The notes: generated by a model not told the origin, from the sequence alone. DNA of 35,405 bases from Saccoglossus kowalevskii (GCF_000003605.2 NW_003109118.1:1-35405), one strand, 5' to 3'. Shown: positions 22,669-33,773, numbered from the stretch's first letter. A program made the numbers and translations.

Positions 22669-24259
22669 AATTTGTATGTACAAATTGATATAACATTCTA
22701 TGACACACATCTTACAAAAATCAAAAATTACTTTGACAAATTTACCAGGTGTTTTTTCGTTATCTGTTTAAATTTGTGGTAATTTATTCTAATACTTAAT
22801 GTCATTATTGTAATAAGTCTCAGTTGGTACATAAACATTTGAATCGTTCCCTCTCAGTGTCATAAGATTGTAAATGATCCCATGTAGAACATGGCGCTGA
22901 ACATAACAATGTCAACAATACCTATATGTACGAGTTATTATATGGTATATGGTATTGTGATCGATTTCATGCATTACATCAACGATGGTACAAAGGGTAT
23001 GCAACTTATACATACATATGCCAATAAGCGCATTAAGGTATATCCGCAAGAAACTTTTATTTTACGCTCAATAAATGGTTTGACCGAGATCAAGGCATCA
23101 CGCAACATTTAAACCACTCATATACAACAATGTACAAAATTGAAAAGTAGGGTTGCATTATTGCCAATAAGACCTTTACCCGCCAAAATTCAAATCAAGA
23201 AATAACCAACATGATCCGAGAAGAAGTTGACTCACGAACGCACCTCCTCAAATCAATCTGTCATATTAAAAGAGTTTGGTTTTTGCTAACATTCCACGGA
23301 CAAGTTTAGGACTTGTTCATGCTGGTATAATTTTTAATAAAACGGTGGGAAATGAAGTCATGCCATTACATGACTATGCGAACCCTACATTGCGCGATAC
23401 AAGTTATAATTTTAGTATGACACGTATAAACAAAAGCAATGGACATTGCAACAAGGCCTGGCTTACAGAGCATCACACTTTATCAATTGCAAGTTTTTTT
23501 GTCATAAAGTCCGATAGAATAATATATTTAGGACAGCTGATAATGGAATACCAGTTTAACAATGGTGATACTGCCCTCTCGAGTTGAGGAAGGGTGAGTA
23601 TTTGTTTTTATTTAGCAGGGGTGCTGTCTTGAGTCTTCCAAAAGCTTGTTCAAAACGTGATGACCATATTTTGTTTTATGTTTTTAAAAAACGACAGTTT
23701 CACTGCTTTTCTGAAATATATTGATGGATATTTAGTATTATTGATCGAGTGGCGGCGTCATACTGTCATCTCAAGCCAAATTTTCGAATACTTTCTAGAT
23801 AGAAAATTCTCAGCTGTGGCATTCGTAATTTTTTATATTATGCATGGCAATTTAAACGTAAATTTCACAGCCTTGCTGATGGGTAATTGGTGTCTCACAG
23901 CTTTAGAGCGGGACAATATATGTGCTAAAGGTAGAACTGGGCAAATATGCAAATATTAACAGAAGACACAAATAGGTTTGAGCTAAGCCAAATAACACAA
24001 TAACACATAAAGTTGCGTACATTCTAAGCCAGGTTTTTCATGACACGAATCCCATGAATAACAAAGATACCCGAGCAAATCTAAAATGTGCATGAATTCT
24101 GAGACAATTTACATAAACAGCACAATTTACTGGAAGGGGGTGTCACATGTGGATTAATTCAAAAGCTGGTTGAAAACCGTCGATCAAAGATATGTTTAAA
24201 TGAAATTATCTGGGCTTACCCCTCTCTAGATATCAATAATATTCCACTATACAAACGTG

Positions 24260-24265
24260 TTTATT
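24260..24265 (-). terminator. Candidate poly(A) signal of the P450
   Basis: First AATAAA on the minus strand after the P450 stop codon, about 205 nt downstream. It would give a 3' UTR of roughly 220 nt. Distance and strand fit; there is no transcript evidence. Confidence 0.4.
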
Positions 24266-24469
24266 GTAATTCAAACGGATAATGTTTCTTTACTGATATT
24301 ACATTGTTATATACATTCTGAAAGCTATATTATCCATTATATAAGTACCATTATTGAATAAGGAATTTATGACACAAAATAGATACAAAGGATATATGTG
24401 ATTATATGAATAACGTTGAATTTCGAAATCTGGATAATCCTCCTTGGAATGTTATCAAGCCAACTGGCA

Positions 24470-24577
24470 CTATCTGTCAATGAAAGCGAATCTTGCTGGT
24501 TTGTCAGGTACGTGGAGCATATAAAAATACACGCCCATTTTACCATGATGCCATTCAATTCTAAAATTCTTGACCAA
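24470..24577 (-). CDS. P450 exon 9 (C-terminal beta strands, stop)
   Basis: Residues 480-514 and TAG. Acceptor TATATTTTCAG|TTG. Reads LVKNFRIEW, then YFYMLHVPDKPARFAF and IDR-stop, matching the usual C-terminal beta-3/beta-4 end of mitochondrial P450s. Confidence 0.92.
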   Translation of the reverse strand: MVKNFRIEWHHGKMGVYFYMLHVPDKPARFAFIDR

Positions 24578-27500
24578 CTGAAAATATAAACAGATTTTCA
24601 GATTGATAATTGCAATTTTCAAATATAGCATGCTTGCTGTTATATGGACGATGTATGATGTTAAACGGTAAAGTATATTTTGTATCAGAGAATTATCATC
24701 ATAATATCGAAATGTATGAAATGAAAACATATTTATGATAAACAAGAACATTTTTAGACAAACTGATTAAATAATATTATATTTGGTATAATTTCTTATC
24801 AATGCTTTACTACAATAATAGTCAGCTAATTACAGATCGATTTGGTCACACTTATTACACCCTATAAATGATTCATGGTCCAATTCTGTAGTACACTCAT
24901 TCTCGACCAGCAATGTAGGATATTAATTATGGATCAGTACAGGTCATGAGCATTAGAAAATAAGAAAGTCCCTGTTAGAGCTTAATAGGGGGGGGGGTTA
25001 GCACTTATTACAATAAGAAACCCACGATAAAACAACTCACCTTTATCAATGCAAGTTGTAATTCCTGTTCTGCAACTCTTCTTCCAATACACATTCTGGC
25101 CCCAAAGCCAAACGGAAGATGAGCAAACCCACTTGTGTCTGTATGCATGTCCCCACCTCTCAGCCAGCGTTCTGGGATGAACTCATCAGGGGAAGGGAAG
25201 TATTCTGGCAATCTGCTGGCTATATTTGGTGCTACAACCATTGTCTGTATTGGAATATAAACCATTATTATTATAATATAACTTTTACATTGACCCGGGA
25301 ATAAACACGCCAATAAGAACTCTTATAAATGTGACAAATCCTCTACCCACATCGAATTGACATGATGTGTGCACAAAACCCTATTTGACCACTGAGAAAT
25401 GACATATTCTAATAATTGAACACAAGTTGTTGGTAATTATTTCATTCATACATTTAGGTTGGCTGAACAGCACCATGTACATGCATTTAAAAAAAAAATA
25501 ATATATCATTTACAAAATGCTTGGTTCATGTCAAAATAGAACATATGACATAATCCTGCAAGTTCTTGCAAGTTTTATTCCAATGAATCTGTGTTTGGTC
25601 TATATATATTAGGTTACATACTCCACTCGGGATTTGGTATCCACTCATCACTAGATCTTTGGCAGTTACTCTTGTATTAGTAGGCACCAATGGGAATAGC
25701 CTAAAGCAAAGTACAAGGAACAGATGTAGTGATATACTATTAGATGTGATACCATATAACCCGCCAGGCTTGTTTAATGTTTAGTTTCCTTACAAAATGT
25801 TGTATATTCATTTGAAAACTGATTGTTATATGTATTGTGGATTCATACCTGAATGTTTCTTTAATACATGCTTTTAAATACCGCATACTTTTTAATGCTT
25901 CTGGTGTTATTGGGCTCTTGTCAGGGAGTATTCTGTTCAGTTCCTCGTATACCTTCTCTTGTTTTTCATGGTTTGTTGCGAGGGTGTAGAGATTGAAGAC
26001 CAAGGTGTGAGAGGTCTAAAAGCGAGCAATATGAACGATCCGAAATCAACGTCCGGTAAATTAGAAAGTTCATTTCTAGAGATGTTTTAGACGTGTTCAG
26101 AAAGCACTGCGGTTTGCGTTATAACAATAACTTGGCTGCAGGTAGCCAAAAATATATTGGTGTGACGAAAATTCTGAATTCTAAGATTAACACTGCCGTT
26201 TTTGACAATTCTATTATTGGTCTTATGCAAATAAAATCAAGTTTGTTGACAACCTTTAATTTCAGGAGTCGTGTTTGTTTCATATGTAGCCCGTCTTAAG
26301 AGTGTCAGGAACTAATAAAACTAGTATTTGTAAACAAACTGCACATCATATTATGAAGCTATAAACGTGTACACACCGTATCAATGCCGCCAGTAATAAG
26401 TTCGTTTGAAGATATTAGAATATCCTTATAAGAAAGATCCTTCATTGCCAACAGGGAAAGTAAATATTTACTTTGTCCTTCTTCAAAACGACCCTCTTTA
26501 ATCTTCTGAATGGCTGCTTCAGTATATTTCTGCGTTATTCTTTTGAATATAATATAATGATATCAAGATAAATAATTATTATGCGTGTGCATTCGCAGCG
26601 TCCTGTGATGTCAAAATGGCTGTAATAAAAAAATCCTAAATAATTTGACTTCACATCATACAGTAATAATAGCACAATAACAATCGAATTACTATTATAG
26701 ACAAAATCTCGTATTATAATTGTAAAGCTTTGGGTTATAACTCAGTTGGAGAGATTAATCATATCTTATAATTTGAACTCGAAATCATGGATCCCAGGAG
26801 TTGATGAATACAATATCTAAAAAAAGAACTTGCATGGTAAAAAACCTTGTAAAATCAAGCATACTAATTCATTAACTGTATTTTTCTGTTCTGAAACCAT
26901 AGTTATTTAGTATTTTGTGGTACATATTCAAACCGTTCATTTAAAGTTGATGGAGGATCCAAACCTGAAAAATATGTTTTTTTTATAGCCAGACAGTGTT
27001 TTCTACATACTTTTGGAGCTCTGAGACAAGTACAATCTATATCAAAACACTTAAGTATACATAATTGATTATATCCAGGTAGAGAAGGGGTTTCACTTTC
27101 GAATATTTCAAAGAGTTTTTGTTATATTCAAAATTAGATGTAGGCTTGACACAATACTACAAGTTAACGAAAAACACTGTCAACACTGCAAGACGCTCAT
27201 TTGCAGAAACCAACCAATATTTATTAATATTTGAACTTATCTGGCAACCTTTAACAATTCCAGCTGGGAAATGTTGTAATTATTCATATCTCCCACAAAC
27301 CGTTATTTATAATCAATTATACGGAGATAAAAATAGTGTTTAATTCTTTGTAAATTCAGTTGAACTCACTGGTTAAATCCAAGCTTAGCTGCCAAACGAC
27401 GCACGGAGGCTGTGTTTATATGAACGATCTTACTAACCTACCTTAATAACGTCTCTCCGGCACGAGCAAATTGTGTCCACGATGGTGTACTGATATACTT

Positions 27501-30500
27501 ATACAGCCCCGATGAGAACGTCAGCTTCCCCATTAAATTCATAAATATCCTAGTAGCATCTATCATGACACTTGGTTCTGAACTTGGATCAAGATGTGCT
27601 GATATGCAGCCCAGACGAGTGTCAAGTGCGATTGCTGCCACCGCTAATGAATTAAAATGTATGAACATGTGCGTCAACACATGGCGTCAACACACGGTGT
27701 CAACACACGGTGTCAACACACGGTGTCAACACACGGTGTCAACACACGGCGTCAACACACGGCATCAACACACAGCGTCATCACATAGTGTCAACACATG
27801 GTGTCATCACATGGCGTCAACACATGGCGTCAACACAGTCATAGTGTCAACACATAGTGTCAACACATGGTGTCAACACATGGCGTCAACACATGGCGTC
27901 AACACAGCGTCAACACATAGCGTCAACACATGGTGTCAACACAGGGTGTCAACACATGGTTTCAACACATGGTGTCAACACATGGTGTCAACACATGGTG
28001 TCAACACATAGTGTCAACACATGTTGTCAACACATGGTGTCAACACATGGTGTCAACACATGGCGTCAACACATGGCGTCAACACATAGTGTCAACACAT
28101 GGTGTCAACACATGGCGTCAACACATAGCGTCAACACATGGCTTCAACACATGGCTTCAACACATGGCGTCAACACATGGTGTCAACACATGGTGTCAAC
28201 ACATGTTGTCAACACATGGTGTCAACACATGGTGTCAACACATGGTGTCAACACATAGTGTCAACACATGGTGTCAACACATAGTGTCAACACATGGTGT
28301 CAACACATGGTGTCAACACATAGTGTCAACACATAGTTGTCAACACATGGTGTCAACACTTAGTGTCAACACATGGTGTCAACACATGGCATCAACACAT
28401 GGCATCAACACATGGCGTCAACATATGGTGTCAACACAGGGTGTCAACACATGGTTTCAACACATGGTGTCAACACATGGTGTCAACACATGGTGTCAAC
28501 ACATAGTGTCAACACAGTGTCAACACATGGTGTCAACACATGGCGTCAACACATGGCGTCAACACATGGTGTCAACACATAGTGTCAACACATGGTCTCA
28601 ACACATGGTGTCAACACATAGTGTCAACACATGTTGTCAACACATAGTGTCAACACATGGCGTCAACACATAGTGTCAACACATGGCGTCAACACATTGT
28701 GTCAACACATGGTGTCAAGAAAACAAGAAAACTTACACCATAGAAGCTAGGCATAATTTACTCAAATTAAATAATTGATGAACTATCGAAATATTGAGCT
28801 AATTTTGCCAAAATAATAGCTGATCCGATAATATTATTGGTTTTAGAGTGTCGGGTTGAACAATAACTTCTTGCGTTTTATATATAATGGCCGGATACAC
28901 ATCATTGTCATATGGACAACAACGCCTAATCTGTGACAAGATAATGGTACTATGAATAAGTTGTCCAAAATTGGCAAGACCAGACATACAAGCTGTTAAC
29001 AATCAATGGGCACAACCAAATCAACAGTATCCATGATATCACAGTGTGACTCCCACTATAATGCGGTGGTTTGTAGACACCTCAACCAAGAAGCTTCCAT
29101 GGATTTAACCTCTGATGCTCGTTGTTGTTTAGTTTTTAATCACTTGCTAATTCTCACTCTAGGACTGCCATCAAAACAATCGTTGGCACAAAACAAACAA
29201 CTAACACAATTTAACAAAACAATCTAAAACAATATAACAAAACAATCTAAAGCAATATAACAAAACAATCTAAAACAATATAACAAAACAAGCTAAAACA
29301 ATATAACAAAACAAGCTAAAACAATATAACAAAACAAGTGAGAAGTATATTACAAAACAAGTGAGAAGTATATTACACTAAACTTAATAGTCAAATCGGC
29401 AAGAAAAGAAATACAATACCCGATTCAGGGAAGGTGAATTTGCAATATTTTAAACTCGTCTACGGGGTGCATAGGCATGACATTAGCGCCGTCCGACTGT
29501 GGCGTTTGGTCACCATGAATCGATTTATACCAGCACTACATCTTCACTAAAGACGGTTTCAATACCCCACAGAGCAACGCCTTATTAACCACGAAAAGTC
29601 ATGAATGATTTAGAGTATAAATGCGTCATAACCTTTTACCTATTCATTGTTACTAGCTTTCTGTTGTTTATGTTATCTTCTCTAGCCTGTCTTGACCAGT
29701 AAATTGACAATTTGACTGGTTCTGCCATTAACAATTGTTAGAGTCCCATCTATTCTAATGGCCTAGCCACCAAAATATAGTTCATCAGTGAGAGTGATTT
29801 GTTTCACGCATTACAAGTTATACTTGTGCGTGGACAAATTTGTTATTGCATTTTTTTCTATAGTTGTTTTCACTAAATATCTTTCAAACATTACAGGTTG
29901 CATTAGTGGGTATAAAAACTAACCTTGAATTGTGACATAATTTTTCACTTGTTTCATTATTTTATAATTTATTTGTTTGGTTGTTCATCACTATAGCAAC
30001 ACAAAATATCCACAACCCTTCATTTCTTACACTAGGGTACCCACGTGATCACGTAAGATTTACACAAAGATTCAGTTATTGAGATTTGATAAAATTCATA
30101 GCGTTATTTCGAATTCACACAGCGTGTACTCACATTCCAGTGCCCATTTATATATTTGCCGTTGAAAATCAGGAACTTCTCCGTCCTCAGTTCGTAATTC
30201 TTTCATAAGACTGATGAAGTCATCAGCGATTATATCTTGGGCTTCAATAAAGTTGGAAATCTCCGCAGGTCTCAGAATAAATTTCTGCATACTACTTCTT
30301 ATTTTGCGCCACTCCTTACCTTGCCTGTAAATTTTAAACAATAGTAAGTTACATGTAAGACATCTTTTCAATAATTCGAATGGTGATAAAACTGAGAACC
30401 ACAAGCCTGTCGACGTTGACTATTCATAGAAAAGTGTACAAACTAAATGTGATGTTCTTGCAATCATGAGTGTGTGGAAAATGGCAAGTTTTGACAAATA

Positions 30501-33477
30501 TTTCCCCCGAAAAGGTTACCCAATTACCTTTGTTGATTCCTGGTGATCTGATTGATTCAAAAGAAAATTATAATCACAATTTGCATGAAGGTCGGGTTGA
30601 AAGAAATTCAAACTTTCTGTTTCCAGACAATTGCGCGTTCATTGCGAAATCGGAATCAAAAATCAGTTAGGGCCTGAGTAAAACAATTATATTATTACAA
30701 ACTAATAAACAAAACTTCACTTACAAATTCGCCAAACCAATAGGCATTTGAAACCTCTCTCTGACGAGTTTGAGTGGTTCAATAGCAAGTCGTATTGGAG
30801 TACTTCCATCGCTTTTGAACAGTGTCTCGATGTCGTCTGGCAGAATGATATTCACAGCTGGTATTGAAGCAAACGTCTCGCGCCATATGTTGCCATACTT
30901 ACGGTATTTATCCAACAATGCGTCCTGTAATGCATGGAGTGAGTATGGCCCTGTAATAAAATAATGAAAAAAATTCTTCCATGAAAAAGTAATAATTACT
31001 TCGCCCATTGCTATCAGTGGAGCGTTGCCATTTGCCTAAACACAGACTAAATCCGTCATAGAGTAGGGTTATTGGTGCTGTCTGGTTACCGTTACAAAAG
31101 CGGAGGTTTGAACTTACTTTACCAACTTTTTCAACAGTTGGGGAAGAACTTACACGTTCCTCTAAAATTCAAAACTTTTACGCGTAGCCAAGATGTCAGT
31201 TCTGATGTGCCTGACACTAAAAAAAGTGAGCGAATTACTAATCGACATATATACGACTGAAAATTGTGGTTGTTACTAATGTGAAAAATACTAAGGCGAT
31301 TACAATCTGCATTTTAAAAATAACTGTTATTGCTACTAAAATGCAAGTTACAAAATCTACATAGGGATAACCAAGTGATATAAGTCCAAGAACAGAATTA
31401 CAGAATTATACCACTCTACATAATTATATCACTTACTAGGAATATACCACTCTACAAAATTATATCACTCTCTAGGAATATACCACTCTACATAATTATA
31501 TCACTCTCTAGGAATATACCACTCTACATAATTATATCACTCTCTAGGAATATACCACTCTACATAATTATATCACTCTAGGAATATACCACTCTACATA
31601 ATTATATCACTCTCTAGGAATATACCACTCTACATAATTATACCACTCTCTAGGAATATACCACTCTACATAATTATACCACTCTCTAGGAATATACCAC
31701 TCTACATAATTATATCACTCTCTAGGAATATACCACTCTACATAATTATACCACTCTCTAGGAATATACCACTCTACATAATTATATCACTCTCTAGGAA
31801 TATACAACTCTACATAATTATATCACTCTCTAGGAATATACCACTCTACATAATTATATCACTCTCTAGGAATATACCACTTTACATAATTATATCACTC
31901 TACAGAATTATACCACTCTACAAAATTATGTCACTCTACAGAATTATACCACTCTATATTATTGTATCACTCCACAGAATTATATCACCACTTAACAGAA
32001 GTATGCCACTCTACAGAATTATACCACTCTCTAGGAATATACCACTCTACATAATTATATCACTCTACAGAATCATACAGAACTATATATCACCTTACAG
32101 AATTATATCAACACTCAACAGAAATATGCCACACTACAGAATTATACCATTCTACGGATTCTTGCCACTTCACAGAATTATATCACTCTCTAGGAGTATG
32201 CCACTCTACAAAATTATATCACTCTACAAAATTGTACCACTCTACAGAATTATACCACTCTATATTATTATATCACTCTACAGAATTATACCACTCTACA
32301 GAATTATACCATTCTACAAAATTATATCACTCTAAGAATTATACCACTATATTATTATATCACTCTACAGAATTATACCACTCTACAAAATTATATCACT
32401 CTACAGAATTATACCACTCTACAAAATTATACCACTCTACAGAATTATACCACTCTATATTATTATATCACTCTACAGAATTATACCACTCTACAGAATT
32501 ATACCACTCTATATTATTATATCACTCTACAGAATTATACCACTCTACAAAATTATATCACTCTACAGAATTATACCACTCTACAAAATTATACCACTCT
32601 ACAGAATTATACCACTCTATATTATTATATCACTCTACAGAATTATACCACTCTACAGAATTATACCACTCTATATTATTATATCACTCTACAGAATTAT
32701 ACCACTCTACAGAATTATACCACTCTATATTATTATATCACTCTACAGAATTATACCACTCTACAAAATTATATCACTCTACAGAATTATACCACTCTAC
32801 AAAATTATACCACTCTACAGAATTATACCACTCTATATTATTATATCACTCTACAGAATTATACCACTCTACAGAATTATACCACTCTATATTATTATAC
32901 CACTCTACAGAATTATACCACTCTATATTATTGTATCACTCCACAGAATTATATCACCACTTAACAGAAGTATGCCACTCTACAGAATTATACCACTCTA
33001 TATTTTTATATCACTCTACAGAAGTATGCCACTCTACAGAATTATACCACTCTATATTTTTATATCACTCTACAGAAATATGCCACTCTACGGAATTATA
33101 TCACTTAACAGAATTATATCACTTGTGAATCGGCATTTTCTATATAACTATATATTTTGCACTATTATTACTATTGTAAATCGGACCTTGTACTTTGGCA
33201 GTCTTACTGCGCAGCGTAAAACCGTGTGTGTATAAGTTATACTAGATGTACAATAAAACAATAAATAAATACCGAAGGGTAGATACTCATATGAGGTTCC
33301 GAGTACCGGTATAGAGCGTGGTCCTGGTATTTCGTTGAACGGTTTTGCATTTGCAAAATCGATCTTCTTGATATCCTCTTTGATTTTAACTGCACCAGCA
33401 ATGGTTGTAAATGTCCTCTTCTGGTAGTTCGACTTAAACCGGTTGCAAAAGCAGGCACAGTTTCTTAAATTGTGCAT
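24470..33477 (-). CDS. Mitochondrial-clan cytochrome P450, 9 exons, 514 aa
   Basis: Haem-thiolate monooxygenase expected to act in the mitochondrial matrix or inner membrane with electrons from adrenodoxin. Exons (minus strand): 33273-33477, 30725-30950, 30134-30324, 27442-27643, 26377-26539, 25849-26015, 25622-25700, 25041-25244, 24470-24577; intron phases 1,2,1,2,0,2,0,0. The spliced length of 1545 nt stays in frame to TAG. Seen: an Arg/Lys-rich N-terminus with no acidic residue before position 34 and no hydrophobic anchor, the hinge IPGPR (50-54), WRKIR in helix C (149-153), GGIDTT in helix I (325-330), ETFR in helix K (382-385), PERW (435-438), and the haem loop FGFGARMCIG (456-465) with Cys463 as ligand, followed by GRRVAE. 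The CxGRRxAE form and the presequence are typical of the mitochondrial clan (CYP10, 11, 24, 27, 44, 49 relatives). Sterol-type substrates are usual for that clan, but neither subfamily nor substrate can be read here. The length is normal and no lesion is seen. Introns 1 and 3 carry large tandem arrays. Confidence 0.95.
25041..25244 (-). CDS. P450 exon 8 (PERW and haem-binding loop)
   Basis: Residues 412-479. Acceptor CCAATACAG|ACA, donor ATAAAG|GTGAGT (phase 0). Carries FIPERW (433-438), then HLPFGFGARMCIGRRVAEQE with Cys463 as the haem thiolate. This exon alone identifies the family. A run of ten C on the transcript strand (24988-24997) follows 44 nt into intron 8. Confidence 0.96.
25622..25700 (-). 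CDS. P450 exon 7 (short, after helix K)
   Basis: Residues 385-411, 79 nt. Acceptor GCTTTAG|G, donor AGTGGA|GTATGT (phase 0). Reads LFPLVPTNTRVTAKDL and GYQIPSG, the standard region between helix K and the beta-2 sheet. It is short enough to be missed by an ORF scan. Confidence 0.93.
25849..26015 (-). CDS. P450 exon 6 (helix I to helix K)
   Basis: Residues 330-385. Acceptor CGCTTTTAG|ACC, donor TTCAG|GTATGAA (phase 2). Begins TSHTLVFNLYTLATN and ends KACIKETFR. E382 and R385 form the ExxR pair of helix K; Arg385 is split by intron 6. Confidence 0.93.
26377..26539 (-). CDS. P450 exon 5 (helix H to I)
   Basis: Residues 275-329. Acceptor ATTCAAAAG|A, donor GATACG|GTGTGTAC (phase 0). Reads RITQKYTEAAIQKIKEG and ends NELITGGIDT, the first part of the oxygen-activating helix I; the second Thr of GGIDTT is in exon 6. 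The acceptor pyrimidine tract is weak, but frame and homology fix the boundary. Confidence 0.9.
26540..27441. other. P450 intron 4
   Basis: 902-bp intron without repeats or recognisable open frames. Confidence 0.7.
27442..27643 (-). CDS. P450 exon 4 (helices E to G)
   Basis: Residues 208-275. Acceptor TTCATTAG|CGG, donor TTAAG|GTAGGT (phase 2). Begins SVAAIALDTRLGC, a well-conserved stretch in mitochondrial P450s. The tandem array of intron 3 ends only about 27 bp upstream of this exon. Confidence 0.93.
27671..28718. repeat. 13-bp minisatellite, about 80 copies, in P450 intron 3
   Basis: Unit GTCAACACATGGT with variants (CATAGT, CATGGC, CACGGT, CATTGT, CAGGGT). Thirteen is not a multiple of three and the unit has no stop, so all plus frames stay open for long stretches; those frames are not genes. 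A block beginning with the rare ACAGGGTGTC at 27941 recurs at 28436 with the same order of variants, showing a 495-bp internal duplication. On the transcript strand each unit reads ACCATGTGTTGAC. Confidence 0.98.
28719..29195. other. Intron 3 sequence between the two arrays
   Basis: AT-rich intron DNA. No exon of the P450 is missing here, because exons 3 and 4 join in phase. Confidence 0.6.
29196..29376. repeat. 23-bp minisatellite, about 8 copies, in P450 intron 3
   Basis: Units of 23 bp built on ACAATATAACAAAACAA plus TCTAAA or GCTAAA; the last two units have changed to AAAACAAGTGAGAAGTATAT plus TAC, still 23 bp, so they are a diverged subfamily of the same array. Confidence 0.9.
29377..30133. 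other. Rest of P450 intron 3 (5' part)
   Basis: AT-rich intron DNA between the 23-bp array and exon 3; nothing recognised. Confidence 0.5.
30134..30324 (-). CDS. P450 exon 3 (helix C to helix E)
   Basis: Residues 144-208. Acceptor AATTTACAG|G, donor GGAAT|GTGAGTAC (phase 1). Carries GKEWRKIRS, whose W149 and R153 form the WxxxR haem-propionate contact of helix C. Ends in YKWALE, which continues across intron 3 as SVAAIALDTRLGC. Confidence 0.93.
30725..30950 (-). CDS. P450 exon 2 (helix A to B-C region)
   Basis: Residues 69-144. Acceptor TTATTACAG|GG completes Gly69 to give LPFGPYSLHALQD. Donor AATTT|GTAAGTG, phase 2. Contains KYRKYGNIWRE and the strand NIILPDDIETLF, typical of the helix A/beta-1 part of mitochondrial P450s. 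Confidence 0.93.
31392..33124. repeat. 18-bp satellite with higher-order structure in P450 intron 1
   Basis: About 95 units of an 18-bp motif, TATACCACTCTACAGAAT and variants. From 31392 to about 31890 the period is a 36-bp dimer (a TATACCACTCTACATAAT unit, then TATATCACTCTCTAGGAA). From about 31890 on, single units of three types (ACAGAAT, ACAAAAT, ATATTAT endings) are arranged in a 9-unit, 162-bp higher-order repeat seen three times, with one extra 3-unit piece. Because 18 is divisible by three, a 298-codon plus-strand frame repeating YHSTEL runs through it; this is an artefact. Confidence 0.97.
33273..33477 (-). CDS. P450 exon 1 (presequence and Pro-rich hinge)
   Basis: Encodes residues 1-68 plus the first base of Gly69. 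The ATG at 33477 has A at -3 (AACAACTATG). The first 33 residues hold several Arg and Lys and no Asp or Glu, as expected of a mitochondrial targeting peptide. IPGPRSIPVLG follows. The donor is TTCG|GTATTT, phase 1. A possible 3' splice site (TTTTTCTATTAG) lies 12 nt upstream of the ATG, so a non-coding 5' exon is possible. Confidence 0.9.
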
Positions 33478-33608
33478 AGTTGTTCTGCTAATAGAAAAAT
33501 AACATCTCTGAATGTATATAATGTAAATTAGTATATATGATCGTGTAACGAGATATCAAATCGTAGCAAGACTTGTGTGAGAAGTGGCAGCAGAAATATG
33601 GACGGTTA
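33478..33608 (-). promoter_or_regulatory. Probable P450 proximal promoter / 5' UTR
   Basis: 131 bp between the P450 ATG and MITE copy B. On the minus strand it has ATATATAC (about 33531-33539) followed about 30 bp later by CATTCAGAG, a TATA/Inr-like pair. Alternatively TTTTTCTATTAG just before the ATG is a splice acceptor and the true promoter is further upstream. Confidence 0.3.
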
Positions 33609-33773
33609 TTAAAGCGGGAGTGTCGTCACCTACGCATGCGTCAGATGGCCATAGCGTGTCATTGTTTACAAACAAGCGTCTACCCATGAGCCTTTGCGTT
33701 TTTAGCGTGAGTTTTTATAGTCGCTTGGGACTCAACTCTCGCGCGTGCGCAGGTGCAAACCCTCCCGCTCTAA
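33609..33773 (+). mobile_element. TTAA-flanked MITE, copy B (165 bp), upstream of the P450
   Basis: Same element as at 6685-6853, clearly similar along its whole length (shared GATGGCCATAGCGTG, ACAAGCGTCTACCCA, GAGCCTTTG, GCGCGTGCGCAGGTG). Left TTAA at 33609-33612; the right site has drifted to CTAA (33770-33773). TIRs start AGCGGGAG and end CCTCCCGCT. It ends 132 bp upstream of the P450 start codon, so it sits in the promoter region. It carries the NRF-1-like motif at 33740-33751. Confidence 0.75.

Larger units (their letters stand above)
20591..24259. other. AT-rich interval downstream of the P450
   Basis: Short frames only (for example 22891-23112, 23276-23587 and 23657-23959, plus strand) with no recognisable domains. 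Holds a perfect 16-bp palindrome (21200-21215), a CCAAT/TATA-type patch (21630-21685) and a diverged 40-bp direct repeat (22499-22538 and 22629-22668). Confidence 0.4.

Noticed and set aside
27565-28673. Long plus-strand open frames repeating VSTHGVNTWCQHM
   Set aside because: They are a by-product of a stop-free 13-bp tandem repeat inside a P450 intron; several frames are open at once.
28799-29002. Possible additional P450 exon in intron 3
   Set aside because: Its translation has no P450 character, and exons 3 and 4 already join in frame with a continuous conserved sequence.
27671-33124. CRISPR-like regularity of direct repeats
   Set aside because: Units are contiguous with no unique spacers, in a eukaryotic gene's introns.
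31928-33235. Plus-strand frames repeating YHSTEL (up to 298 codons)
   Set aside because: An 18-bp satellite without stops, antisense to P450 intron 1; no protein-like sequence beyond the repeat.
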